Source: Quercus robur (lineage: Eukaryota > Streptophyta > Magnoliopsida > Fagales > Fagaceae). Taken from it: a stretch of DNA of 64,000 nt. The notes beneath the pieces are model-generated. The model did not search any database. It saw only the letters and a program-made list of their open reading frames with translations, and was not told where the DNA came from. This document shows positions 34,156 to 45,589 of the stretch, piece after piece (position 1 is the first letter of the stretch; each line of letters opens with the position of its first letter). Location: the NCBI RefSeq assembly GCF_932294415.1, contig NC_065537.1:2542001-2606000 (forward strand), read 5' to 3'. The translations under genes and the position numbers were made by a program.

Positions 34156-34681
34156 TCAAAGTTGTGAGAACAAAAAACCATCCAACCACAGCTTTCTTAG
34201 TCTAGCATTCTTGGCTAGAAATCCCCGTGCTACCTTCTCATTTTCACAAAGATGGTCAAACGCAGTTGTGAGCATGTCTTCGCTATATCCATCCGTCATC
34301 ATAGCCATGACCTCATTGTAAAGAGCTATGTAATCCATCGGGCTCCAGTTGATTTGTTTCAGAGCCACAGCTATTTCCTTCAACTGATCAGACAGATCAG
34401 TTAGCACACTATCATCAGCATTAGAAGGTGCACGCCCTCTTTTGCGGGACTTGGAAATTCCCAACCTAGTGTTGGATGACTCAACTGCATTCTTCCCTTT
34501 CTCGACCACACCTTCCTCCACATTGTCTACAACAAACTTAGCATTGTCCCCATTGTCTGGTTCATTCTCAATATCCACATAGGACTTAGAAAAGCCACCC
34601 GTGGCAGTGCCCTTCCCCACAACAATAGCTAATTCATCATATATCTCAATTTTTTTGTTACTCGACATGCTTTCGATGCGC
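34156..34681 (-). pseudogene. Harbinger MYB/SANT-like protein, C-terminal exon
   Basis: It reads on from an acceptor CCCTTACAG at about 34682: RIESMSSNKKIEIYDELAIVVGK, then an acidic stretch, a basic KSRKRGRAPS nuclear-signal-like stretch and a helical C-terminus (ALYNEVMAMM...ARLRKLWLDG). This order is usual for the C-terminal half of the DNA-binding ORF of plant Harbinger elements. The exon itself is open, but the upstream exon is some 8 kb away because of the LTR insertion, and the joined reading phase is uncertain. Confidence 0.75.
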
Positions 34682-34843
34682 CTGTAAGGGAGAAAGGAAA
34701 GTATAATAACAATGCAATAATCACTTCACTCATAAATTCAATATTCAATTCAATATAGATGTCATTGAATGATTTAGGTCAATGATAAACAAAAAAATCT
34801 GTTAGGGAACAGGAAACATAACCCATGATTTTGAAGATAAGTA

Positions 34844-35853
34844 TGTTAGGACATATGTGTTTCACATGTTAAGAACATATGTTATGATTTTATGTAATTG
34901 GCTTATCCTTTGACAAAACGTACTTTACTTATATTTGGGTAGATCTAGGATGTTTTAAATACTTTAAGAAACCTTGTTTCAAGATTAAGTATTGAAGCCT
35001 TCAAGTCTGTTCAAGAAAACAAGTTTAGAGTGCAAAATCATTAAAGTTCGACAGCTGCATCTATCGAGCTTAAGGAAGCTGTTCTTCATTTGGTGTGCTC
35101 AACAGCTACTCGACACCTGCTATCTGTCGAGATTTAAGATTGTCAGAATTCCAATATGATTTTCTTGGGATCCATGAATGTGTCTTTAGGCTTTCTTTTC
35201 TCCTAACCCTAGACATATAAAAGGATCAGTTTAAGGGCCATCAAAGTATTCACAATTTGCACAAGCTTTGAGCAAAATCTGTTTAAGCAAATTGTGACCG
35301 GAGACGAAGTTCTTGCCCCAATTCATCTTTTTCTCTTGAAGAAGTTGTTGTGTATGTGCACCGTAGGGTTTTGTGACCAAACATCTTCTTGATCTTCATC
35401 GTGTGGATGAATTGAAGAACTTTGCAACCAACAACCTTCTTAGTTGGTGATTGAAGTCGCGTACTAGGATCCGCGCAATTGGTTAGTCACGTACTAAGAG
35501 TCGTGCATCGAAAGGGGAACTGTCACTACAGAACAAGTCCAATTGGGTATTGGGGTAAGGGTTCAACTGTAGGTTGGTAAGGTACTTAGATTCCCTTACT
35601 TGTAACCGCTTGTTGTGATAATAGTGGAGTTTCAGGAGTGGTGACATGAAAATCACCCGATGGGGTTTTTGCCGTTAGGTTTTCCTCATTCGTAAACAAA
35701 TCACCGTGTTATTTATTTTTCGCTGCATATTTAGTTTGTTGGTGATTTGTTTGTGCTACAACGTGTTTGCATGATAAATTGATTAATTAATAACTTGGCT
35801 AATTAATTAATTAATTTCTATCACAAGGGGTCATTTAGTTTGTGGCCTATCCA
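34844..35853 (+). repeat. 5' LTR, family A
   Basis: It starts TGTTAGG and ends CTATCCA, two bases before the primer-binding site. The CTCGAC/GTCGAG palindromic words are at 35045-35145. A likely TATA box ATATAAAAGG lies at 35215-35224, so transcription should start near 35245. Compared with the 3' LTR it has scattered differences and 12 additional bases near 35107. Confidence 0.93.
35215..35224 (+). promoter_or_regulatory. TATA box of the 5' LTR
   Basis: ATATAAAAGG follows the palindromic cluster of the LTR and precedes the conserved leader. The 3' LTR has the equivalent ATATAAGAGG at 41881. It is the best TATA match in the LTR. Confidence 0.6.
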
Positions 35854-35854
35854 G

Positions 35855-35872
35855 TGGTATCAGAACAGACAC
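35855..35872 (+). promoter_or_regulatory. Primer-binding site (initiator tRNA-Met), family A
   Basis: TGGTATCAGAACAGACAC begins one base after the LTR end; the first ten bases are complementary to initiator tRNA-Met, as in most Copia elements. Confidence 0.8.
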
Positions 35873-35924
35873 ACTCTGATTAGAGTTTAATCTTTCTGTG
35901 TTGATCCATTGACCCCTGTTTGTC

Positions 35925-37826
35925 ATGGATAGAGGACAGTCATTAATCATACCTCCTTTATTTGATGACACTAACTGTGCATACTAGAAAATACGCATGA
36001 GAGCTTTCTTGCAGTCTTTAGATGAGAAAGTGTGGTAAGCTGTGGAGATAGGCTGGACTAAGCCTACAGAAGCACTAGCCGACTGGGATGATGCCAAGAT
36101 TAAGGCGGAAAACTTCAACAGCAGAGCATTAAATGCATTATTCAGTGCTGTCACCACTGAGGAGTTCAAAAAGATATCCTCAACTGAAATTGCCAAGAAG
36201 GCTTGGACCATTGTCCAAACAACTTATGAGGGTACTAAGGCTGTCAAGGACTCAAAGTTTCAGAGGCTCACTACAAGCTTTGAAAAGATAAAGATGGAGG
36301 AGGATGAGTCTTTCGATGAGTTCTATGCCAAGCTAAAGGACATAGTGAACTCTGCCTTCAATCTTGGGGAAACCATTCCTGAACCCAAGATTGTGAGGAA
36401 AGTACTCAGATCTCTGCCCGAGAGATTTCATGCCAAGATTACAGCAATAGAGGAATCAAAGGATATTGACAAGATTCCTCTGATTGAGCTGGTTGGAAAC
36501 TTGCAGACCTACGAGTTAGGGTTGACAAGAATAGGCAAGTCAGGTAAAAGCAAGAGCATGGCACTAAAGGCCAAGAGCAGTGAAACAGATGAATCTTCTG
36601 ATGATGAAGATTCCAAGATGAAGTACTACATTACTAGGCAGTTCAAGAAGTTTATGAAGAACGCCAATGGGAAGGGTTTCGACAAGGACCGCAGGCAATC
36701 CAGTTCTTCTCAGTTTAAAGGCCAAGACAAAGGGAAGGAGGATGCTAAGGAAGGTGGTCAGTACACTGTTCCCTCAGGACCTAAGTGCTTTGGGTGTCAA
36801 GGCTTCGGTCACATGAAGCATGAGTGTCCTACATACCTCAAGAGCATTGGGAAGAGCAAGGCACTTGCTGTTACCTTGAGCAACACTGAGCCTGAGGATG
36901 ATTTCGACAATGAGGATGACGGAATCTTAAATGCCTTCACGACCACGGCTAATCCTACTAATGTGATTGTTGAAGATGTGGTTGAAGAAGAGGAACTGGT
37001 GGAATCCAAATTTGAGAAGATGGACGATCAAGATGACATCCATACAGCCTATGAGAAACTGTACAAGCTTTCTGAGAAGCATGAAAAACTGTATAGGCTA
37101 ACCACCAAAAAGCTTAGTGATGTGGAACTTGACCGTGGGGAGCTTTCCACAAAGTTTGATGAGGCTAATCAGACTATTGGGGCACTGAGGTTTGAGAACA
37201 ATTTCTTAGCTGAGAAGACTAAGAAACTTGAAGCAGAGCTATGTCAAGTCAGAGCTTAACTGGAAAGGACTTCAAGTGCAAAGCTGGTTGAAATGCTAAG
37301 CATTCAGAAATCTGCTTCAGATCGAACAGGCTTAGGGTATGGTCTTTCTTCCTCTAATATTGTTTCTTCTTGTACTATTATTTTTGTTCCTCTTGCTAAT
37401 AATGTTAAAACTAAGAACAATAAGATTAAAACTGAATTAGCTAGTGAGAATTTAGACAAGGGTAAATCTATCTTAGGAACACCCCCTAAGTTTGAGAAGA
37501 AAGATGTTAAAAAGCCTAGGGCTAAGAAGGCTAACTCTCAAAAGCCTAAACAAAAGAAGCAGCATCTCTGTCATCATTGTGGAGCTGCTGGTCATACTCG
37601 ACCAAATTGCTACAAGTGGCTTGCCAGTCAACAGAGCAATGACATGATAGTATCTAGGAACTAGAATCAGCTTTAATCCTCTCTCGCTCCTCTTGGTGAT
37701 CTTCTCAAAGCCCTCATGTTCCTTTCGAACTTGAACGGTTTTAATTCTTCCCTTTCACCGTCGGTTCAAGGGTTTGCTAGACGGAAAGGTTCTTCCAAGG
37801 TGTGGAAGGAAAAGGGCTCCAAGTGA
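35925..37826 (+). pseudogene. gag: Family A gag polyprotein, in one frame with five stops
   Basis: One continuous frame from the ATG at 35925 contains the Copia-type gag domain (PPLFD...; KIRMRAFLQSLDEKVW; AKKAWTIVQTTYEGTKAVKDSK; MEEDESFDEFYAKLKDIVNSA; VLRSLPERFHAKITAIEESKD), then a zinc knuckle CFGCQGFGHMKHEC (about 36786-36827), a long coiled coil and a second zinc knuckle CHHCGAAGHTRPNC (about 37570-37611). Stops at 35985, 36036, 37257, 37662 and 37674 break it, but I see no frameshift. The frame ends at 37824 just after KVWKEKGSK, where Copia pol would normally continue. Nonsense changes without indels suggest young decay. Confidence 0.87.
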
Positions 37827-39774
37827 TTCTGTCACTTTTCTCTCTCTCTCCTTGTTTTTGTGTGTGCATTACTTATGTGTTTTGCTTTCATGTTTTGAGT
37901 CAGTCTAGTTTTTATGCTTTGTTTGTTTAACATGTTTTTGTTTGGTTATTTTTCAATTTTTGCTTTGTTTTGTTTTTCTTTATAAAATTTTTTTAAAAAA
38001 TTGAAAAATCAGAAAAAATACAAAAACAGTGTGTGTTTTGTATATTTTGGTACTTGTGTACCTTGGATGGCCATTGAAACAAAGCCTTCTAAGCTTTGTA
38101 TCGTTTGTAGTTTAGATGAGCATCTCTATGCACAACTAAGTAAATGAGCTTTGTGGTTCTTGTTTGTGATGAGTAAGATTAAGTTGTCTCTTATACTTAA
38201 CACTCATATCACTCTTTTTGACGGGAAAGACTAAAAAATCCTGAGAGAAAGGCATAAATAACCATCTCACCACTGTTGTCCGCCAATCATAATAAGACAC
38301 ATGTATGCTTCGGCATAGCAAAAGTGCATTGTCAATGACATTTGTGTGCTTAGGCATAGCAAAATTAGAATGTCAAATATCATTGGGTATTTCTTTTCTC
38401 TCTCTAATATGCCCATGCATGATATGCTTAAAAGAAAAATATGCAAAGAAAAATCAAAAGCAAAAAGATCAAAAATGCTTTAAATATGATTGCAAGCGTG
38501 TATTCTAGGAGATGTGGGAGTTATAGGATGTACCTCAAAGGTGATAGTCCCCATCGAGCAGTTATGATTGTGTGTGAGTTAAAGATTTTCTCATATCTCA
38601 AATCGTTATAACATGCATACACTTATGCAATCTTGCGATGTTTTTTTTTTCACACACAACACACAATATTCTTTGCTATTCTTGATACATGTGCAGGTAA
38701 CAATGTGATTTGGCCATCACGAGGTTTTACATGTATTAATGTATGCTCACTAAACTGTTTTGACTTGCTTTTGAAATATAAAATTGGTTAGACTTGTTTA
38801 GTGTGTGTGTGTGTTTTTGAAGATCCATGTGCTTAAATTTTCATTTGAGATCTTAATATGTTGATTGGATCGCTGGTTGAGTTGCATGTTGAATTGCATT
38901 CATGTTTGTGTTTTTCACATCTCGAAAAACTGTTTTTAAAAGCTGACTCGACACCTCCTCGATACCTCCTCGATAGCTGGCTATCTGTCGAGCTTCCTAA
39001 AGCTTTTTCTTATCGCAATCTCGCCTGCACCTCGATACCTGGTGGATCGATTGAGATTGGGTCGGTATGCTCGATAGCTTCTCTACACCTGGTGGATCGA
39101 TCGAGCTTCTATTCTTAATTTTGATGAGTTGATCCTCGATACCTCCTCGACACCTCAGCTGTCGACGAGCATTTCCTTGACACCTCCTCGACAGATCGCT
39201 CGATACCTCTCGATACCTGCATCTGTCGAGATTTACTGGCTTTCCTATATAAGGCCTCTGCACGATCCGATTCTCATTTCCATCAATCTCTCTCTCGATA
39301 CTTCTCTGTTTCTCTCCCAAAAACACTCCAATCTTGGTTCTCAAGGATTTTACAAGGTTTTTCAAGTTTTTCTTCACTTGGTAAGCTTCTAATCCTTTCT
39401 CATTCATGCATTTCATGTTTTGAAACCTAGGATTTGGGGTTTTTGAAAATTTTTGGGGTTTTCCAAAATTGATGAGCTTTCATTGAAATTTTGGGTTGGG
39501 TTTTCACTTAAATGTGTTTAAGACCTCATACATTGCATCACATTAGCATTATAATGGTATTGCCATGCATTTAGATGTGTGCTATATGTTTGTGTGCTGA
39601 TAGGTTTGGATTGGGCTGAGCCCATGATACAATTTCCTTTGTATGTCACATGTCCATGCATTTTCCATGCATACGTACTTCTTTTCAATATATTTGATAT
39701 ATTTGAAACTGTTTGGGACTTTTCTGATTATCATTCTTTTTCTCCCTCTTTGTTAGTTTACATTAGTCGTGCCT
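37827..39774 (+). promoter_or_regulatory. Noncoding region between gag and second ORF, with promoter-like module and intron signals
   Basis: Pol should be here but no frame resembles it. 38940-39235 holds a cluster of CTCGATACCTC and TCGAG words, the same kind found in the family A LTR, ending CTGTCGAGATTTA as in the LTR. A TATATAAGG lies at 39246-39254. A good splice donor (CTTG/GTAAGC) is at 39381. A pyrimidine tract with acceptor TTGTTAG ends at 39756, 18 bases before the ORF2 ATG at 39775. The parts are seen; that they form a promoter and a 5'UTR intron is inference. Confidence 0.5.
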
Positions 39775-40970
39775 ATGGCACCTAAGTGTAAATCCACTCT
39801 AGCCCAGAACCTTCTTCGTTCCGGTGCTTCTTCTTCGTTTGATCCTACCTTATCTCATATCCGATTCCATGATGATGATGTCTTTAAGGCATTTTCGGAG
39901 AACTTTTCTAGACGAGGCATTCATTCGGAACGCCAAGTCATTTTGACGGATTTTGCAAACACCGACCTTCCCTTTGTCATTCAAAGTAGGGGATGGGAGT
40001 TACTGTGTGACGTCCCGGTCACCTGTCCTCTCGTGCTTATCTAGGAATTCTACTCCAACATGCACGAGATTGATCGGTTAGTACCTCTTTTCTTCACTCG
40101 CGTTCGAGGTATGCACATTCCTATCACACCGCAACTTGTTGGGATGTGCTTCGGGTTCCTAGGATAGAGTTTCCTGATTATCCTAGTTATGAGTGTCTGA
40201 GGACTGTGTCGAGGGATGAGCTCATGTCTGCTTTCTGTGAGCGCCCTTCTACTTGGGGTGAGCGTCTTTTTACACCATGTCGACCTTTTGCTAAAGGTCC
40301 TAGATTCATGAACATGGTGATGACTTTTGTTTTGCATCCACTCTCTCACTATAACTCCATCACAGAGCCTCATGCTCGATTTTTGTTGTCTCTTCTTGAG
40401 CATCTTACCATAGACTTTCCTTCTCATTTCATTTTATCTATTATAGATGTTCATCTAGATTCGGCGTCTCGTGATAAGTTTATCTTTCCTTCCACTATCA
40501 CGAGGATTCTATGCCATTTTTCCGTTCCTTTTCCCTCTTTCTACCATTTTACCGTCATGTGTGCCATAGATTACGCTACCGTTAAACGTAGTGAGGCCCA
40601 CCTTTGGTCGCGACAGTTGGATTTAGCAGCTTCTTCCTCCCGTTCAACTCCATCCCGTTCGGCTCCATCGACATTGACTCCTCTTTCTTCTTCGGGCGAT
40701 GTGTCTTTAGGAGATATCATGGCGCAGCTGCAGCGCATGGATGCTCGCCTCGATACACTCTCTACGGAGTTGTATCAGGTGAACGTTCGTGTTGGTCGTA
40801 TTGCACGATGACAGGCGTCCATGGGTGGTTTTGCTCCTGAGGCTACTCCTTCACCACCTTTTCCCGTGGCTTCTGCTTCTGAGGATGATGATGATGATGA
40901 TGGTGATGACGATGATGCTTTCGATGATGCTGATGGAGATGATAGCTCTACCGATGAGATGTCTACTTGA
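39775..40970 (+). pseudogene. Family A second ORF (env-position plant transposon protein)
   Basis: This is a protein of a type often found downstream of gag or pol in plant LTR elements, function unknown. The N-terminal part (FSRRGIHSERQVIL; RGWELLCDVP) leads to EFYSNMHEIDRLV and VRGMHIPITPQLV, shared in outline with the family B ORF at 54367. The middle is Pro/Phe-rich, with SHYNSITEPHARFLLSLLEH. A Ser-rich linker, a predicted coil (IMAQLQRMDARLDTLSTELY) and an Asp-rich acidic tail ending at 40970 follow. It is broken by TAG at 40042, by one extra base near 40150, and by TGA at 40810. I see no clear transmembrane segments, so an envelope role is not supported. Confidence 0.7.
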
Positions 40971-40999
40971 CACTCTTACCCTTTGTCATTCGTGACAAA

Positions 41000-41520
41000 A
41001 AGGGGGAGTAGTTTTGGTATGAGAGTAGTCCATCTTAGGGGGAGAGTTAGTATAGGGCCATTTTGTTAGGGGGAGTGTTGATACTTTTTGAGGGATGTAG
41101 TGAGGATAGTATGTATCTTTTCTTTTCTTTCTTTTTAGATACATTACTCTTGTACATAAGGTCTTGTGACCATTTATAGATATACATTGTACTTATCTCT
41201 TTCTTTATATTGATGTATATTTTTCTTTCACCTACCCCTTCATGTGTTGTTTCTTTTCTCCCTTTAAACACATGTTTCTTATACTTGTATGCAATCTATT
41301 ATTTCTGTTTCACACAATGATACCTTGATGTGTTTTGTTTAAAATGTTTCAGAAATACAAGTTGTCAAAGTCTACTTGCCATAAACTCTTTTCTAGCAAA
41401 GTTTTTCAAGAGTTTGTGCTAGGATAGATTTCAAGTGAATATGAGTTGAGTGATTTATGACTTCTCTCATATGTTCATTTGTTTGTTGTGGTTTTGTCAC
41501 GGATTGCCAAAGGGGGAGAT
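41000..41520 (+). promoter_or_regulatory. Multiple polypurine tracts, family A
   Basis: Four AGGGGGAG-type tracts lie between ORF2 and the 3' LTR: about 41001-41008, 41036-41045, 41068-41076 and the terminal one at 41511-41520, which abuts the LTR. Repeated tracts of this kind are a known feature of Sireviruses and support that placement. Confidence 0.75.
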
Positions 41521-42518
41521 TGTTAGGACATATGTGTTTCACATGTTAAGAACATATGTCATGATTTTATGTAATTGGCTTATCCTTTGACAAAACGCAC
41601 TTTACTTGTATTTGGGTAGATCTAGGACGTTTTAAATACTTCAAGAAACCTTATTTCAAGATCAAGTATTGAAGCCTTCAAATCTGTTCAAGAAAACAAG
41701 TTCAGAGTGCAAAATCATTAAAGCTTGACAGCTGCATCTATCGAGCTTAAGGAAGCTGTTATTCATTCGGTGTGCTCGACAGCTGCTATCTATCGAGATT
41801 TAAGATTGTCAGAATTCCAATATGATTTTCTTGGGATCCATGAATGTGTCTTTGGGCTTTCTTTTCTCCTAACCCTAGACATATAAGAGGATCGGTTTAA
41901 GGGCCGTCAAAGTGTTCACAAGTTGCACAAGTTTTGAGCAAAATCTGTTCAAGCAAATTGTGACCGGAGACTAAGTTCTTGCCCTAGTTCATCTCCTTCT
42001 TTTGAAGAAGTTGTTGTGTATGTGCACCGTAGGGTTTTGTGACCAAGCATCTTTTTAATCTTCATCGTGTGGATGAACTGAAGAACTTTGCAACCAACAA
42101 CCTTCTTAGTTGGTGATTGAAGTCGCATACTAGGATCCGCGCAATTGGTTAGTCACGTACTGGGAGTTGTGTATCGAAAGGGGAACTGTCACTACAGAAC
42201 AAGTCCAATTGGGTATTGGGGTAAGAGTTCAACTGTAAGTTGGTAAAGTACTTAGATTCCTTTACTTGTAACCGCTTGTTGTGATAATAGTGGAGTTTCA
42301 AGAGTGGTGACCTGAAAATCACCCGGTGGGGTTTTTGCCATTAGGTTTTCCCTATTCGTAAACAAATCACCGTGTTATTTATTTTCTGTTGCATATTTAG
42401 TTTGTTGGTGATTTTTTTGTGCTACCACGCATTTGCATGATAAATTGATTAATTAATAACTTGGCTAATTAATTAATTAATTTCTATCACAAGGGGTTAT
42501 TCAGTTTGTGGCCCATCA
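41521..42518 (+). repeat. 3' LTR, family A
   Basis: It starts TGTTAGG directly after the polypurine tract and ends CCCATCA before the AAGTA duplication. It is highly similar to the 5' LTR, with scattered base changes and a 12-base deletion in the CTCGAC motif cluster. Confidence 0.93.
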
Positions 42519-42756
42519 AAGTACAACAGAAAATACAATGTACAAATGCTAAGACTAGATTTTACAATAGATCCACACATGAAAGTTATATTTGAAAAAC
42601 CTTATAAAAGCAATGGAATCCTAAAAAGAATGACACTATAAAATTTCATATAAAGAAGGTACTTGAGCAGCCTTGTTTTGTTCTCAATTCATAGATTATA
42701 AAAGGCAAAAACATATATTATCATTTATATTAAGAAAATATAGTTGGAAGCCATAC

Positions 42757-43089
42757 CATGATTTCTTCTTGGTATGTCTTCGCATCGTATGTTATCATTT
42801 TTAGGTTATCATCCCAGCCAAAGCCATTCTTCTTTCTAATAGTCTGAATAGTGGACCACATAGTCCTTAGAGTCTGCATCCGATTTTCAACATAAGAGGG
42901 GTGGCACTCAACCCCAAATTGGGTAGTTATCTCCTTCGTTACAAGTGCAAAGAAGCCTGCCTTGAAAGTGCTAGACGGCTTGTTGCCTTTTGCAGCCTCC
43001 TGCACAAGTATCCTAAGCATCATTAAGTGCATGGATAGCAGCCACCTGAACTGCTTGTTGCTGCTCACCTTCTTTTTGCCCTTTGACAT
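42757..43089 (-). pseudogene. Harbinger MYB/SANT-like protein, N-terminal exon
   Basis: It starts at an ATG giving MSKGKKKVSSNKQFRWLLSM and reads through a MYB/SANT-like domain (RWLLSMHLMMLRILVQEAAKG, then RMQTLRTMWSTIQTIRKKNGFGWDD). The usual first tryptophan is kept, but W-T/S after it is replaced by W-L-L. It ends at a plausible donor ATG/GTATGG at 42756. The protein would help the transposase bind the transposon ends. Confidence 0.77.
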
Positions 43090-43430
43090 TACTACATATG
43101 AAAATTGTATAGTGAGAGTAGCATTTAAAAATGAGAGTAGCATTTAGCAATTACGCTTGGAATATGAGCAACAAATCAAACGCACATACAACCACATTGC
43201 TTGGAATATGAGCAACAAATCAAACGCACATACAACCACGCTTATAGATGTGCACAACATAATGAAACATGCTAACACTGGAAATAACAATGTAATACCA
43301 TCAAATAACAATGTAATGCTAAAAATACTTTTTCATTACACCACCAGAAGTCTATAGTAAATACATTGTCTTTATAAAAAAAAAAAAAAAAAAAAACACA
43401 TATTACAATCATAGAAATCTAAATAAAGTA

Positions 43431-44787
43431 CTACTCTCCACTCCTCGTATAATCAGACCACATAGCTCGGCATATCTCATCTCTCTTAGCATTCCACAGT
43501 CCACTGTCTTCAATGGACTCCCGACGTGACTGTGTTTCTTGTTGGGGGTCACTAGACTCTACTTGGTTCATTGCATCTTCCATAATATGGTCATTTGGTT
43601 CAACCCCCATAATGTGATTATGAACCACACAACATGCTAACACTACTTTCACTTGGGTTTCAAAAGACCAAAATGGTTCTGCATCCAATACTCGAAAACG
43701 TTTCTTCAACACTCCAAACCCTCGCTCAATGATAGTTCTCAATGAAGAGTGTAGGAGGTTGAACAATTCTTGCTCATTCTCAGGAGGACGATCACTAAAC
43801 TATTTCAAGTGATACCACACACTCCAATAAGGTGACAATATTCCATTTTTATTACCATATCCAACATCACCAAGATAATATTTACCTACATATATTCAAA
43901 AATAAAACCAAATCACTACTATGCTTAGGAAAACGCACAATATTTATTAAACTAATAAACCTAAAAGGTGAAGTAATCGTATAATACCTTCGGGAATTGA
44001 AAATCCCCTTGGCTTACCAAATGCATCATTTAACACACGTGAATCATGTGCACTGCCTTCCCATCCAGCCAATACATAAGTGAACTTTAAGTCAAAATTA
44101 ATGACAGCTTACACATTTTGCATGGTTCCATATTTGCGACCACGAAATCTTCCTTGTATTTCAGGTGGCACAGATGCATGAACATGTGTACCATCTATTA
44201 CTCCAACAAAATACTAATTTTTGACAGACATAATGGTTTAAAATTACACAAATCTTCACAATTTACAAAAATACACAAGTCGCAATATTTACCTTAAAAT
44301 ATGGGTAGAACCTTCTGCTATTCCTTATCTCTGGGGGTGTATCTTCATTACGCAGTCTTATTAGAGCTCTATATAATTTTAGGACCCCCTTAAGGACAAC
44401 CTTGAAGTATCTATGAACAGTCTCAGTTGATCTATAGATCCGACTACCCATTACACGAAACCTCACATTATGACCAATAATGTGTAAGAAAATGAACACT
44501 TGCTCCGTAACAGACATGTGAATAGTCGGGCGTACGTGCTCCCCCTCAGTGAGGATGTGACATAAGTGGTGGAAAGCTATAGGCATCATCCTAATTTGAT
44601 TCACACAATGTCTCTCACTTCCATGTAGAATACTATTTATGTATTCCTCTCTCTCGGCTGCATGATTAACATAAGGCACCCTAGGCAGCCATCTACGTCT
44701 ACGCCGCAATTCCCTTAACAATGCAACCCCCACAAGGAGGACAGATGCAACTGAGACAAGAATTGTGGTTTTGGTTTTTTTCTTCAT
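43431..44787 (-). pseudogene. PIF/Harbinger transposase (DDE_Tnp_4 type), with two introns and two stops
   Basis: The first exon (44293-44787) gives the N-terminal part with a helix-turn-helix-like RPTIHMSVTEQVFIFLHIIGHN. An intron at 44214-44292 (donor GTAAAT, acceptor ATTAG) leads to exon 2, with YFVGVIDGTHVHASVP (first catalytic Asp) and AGWEGSAHDSRVL (second). A second intron lies at about 43891-43993. Exon 3 has KYYLGDVGYGNKNG, then LLHSSLRTIIERGFGVLKKRF with the third acidic residue. TAA interrupts GTMQNV-x-AVINFD (near 44112) and TAG interrupts YHLK-x-FSD (near 43800), so this copy is dead. Splice sites were placed by eye. Confidence 0.85.
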
Positions 44788-45548
44788 CTAAAAAATCACA
44801 AACACTGTGGTTTAAGAGGTATGTAAACAAGCATGCTATTGATTACACAGTAAATAAAAACAGTCACAAACAGAAAACATCCAAACCACATTGATAACGA
44901 GTACCAAAATTTTTGTGCACATATATTTCTGTATAACTGTAACATCAACAACGTACACAACATAATACCATCACAGTCAATATTTACACCAACAAATCAC
45001 AGCATTCTATTTCTGTATAATTGTAAGACCAACAAAATTAAATTCTTAAATCAATATTTAAATAAAAAATGGATAATTTGTTTGTTTATTTCTTAAATAA
45101 AAAATGGATAATAAAAAAAGTAAATAATTAAATAAATAATTATATAAATAAATAAATAATTATATGAAGTAAATAATTATATAAATAAATAAATAAACAA
45201 ATAAATATATGAGTATAAAACAAATTTGATATATTGCAGCATTTGTATGCATGCATTTCAAGGAAGAGATTTTTGGGTTCAAAACCTTCTAATTTTGGTG
45301 ATTGGCCATATATATATATATATATATATTGGTAGTATTGATAAAAAAAAAAAAAAAAAAAAAGGGAAAAGAGAGAGAGAGAGATAGACTTATTCTCTGC
45401 TCATACCATCAAACTTGAACAATAATATTTTCTGCTCATATCATCAAACTTGACAAAAGGAAAATTTGAGTTTCATGGCCCTAAAATCATTAAACTAATT
45501 TGACAAAGTTGTATCTTTAAGTCATGCATGTATTGTGTGCTTTTGGTT

Positions 45549-45589
<41 letters not shown>

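Larger units (their letters stand above)
34844..42518 (+). mobile_element. Sirevirus-like family A LTR retrotransposon, complete but pol-less
   Basis: Both LTRs (34844-35853 and 41521-42518), a primer-binding site, gag, a second ORF and polypurine tracts are present. A perfect 5-bp duplication AAGTA flanks it (34839-34843 and 42519-42523). About 1.9 kb of noncoding DNA lies between gag and the second ORF, with no protease, integrase, reverse transcriptase or RNase H anywhere. It is a non-autonomous element that would depend on enzymes from another Copia element. Confidence 0.93.

Noticed and set aside
38940-39240. CRISPR-like array of short repeats
   Set aside because: The repeated CTCGATACCTC words are irregularly spaced, vary in sequence and sit in a plant LTR element.
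43157-43357. Open frame with repeated SNKSNAHTTT
   Set aside because: It is a short tandem duplication in the noncoding part of the Harbinger element.
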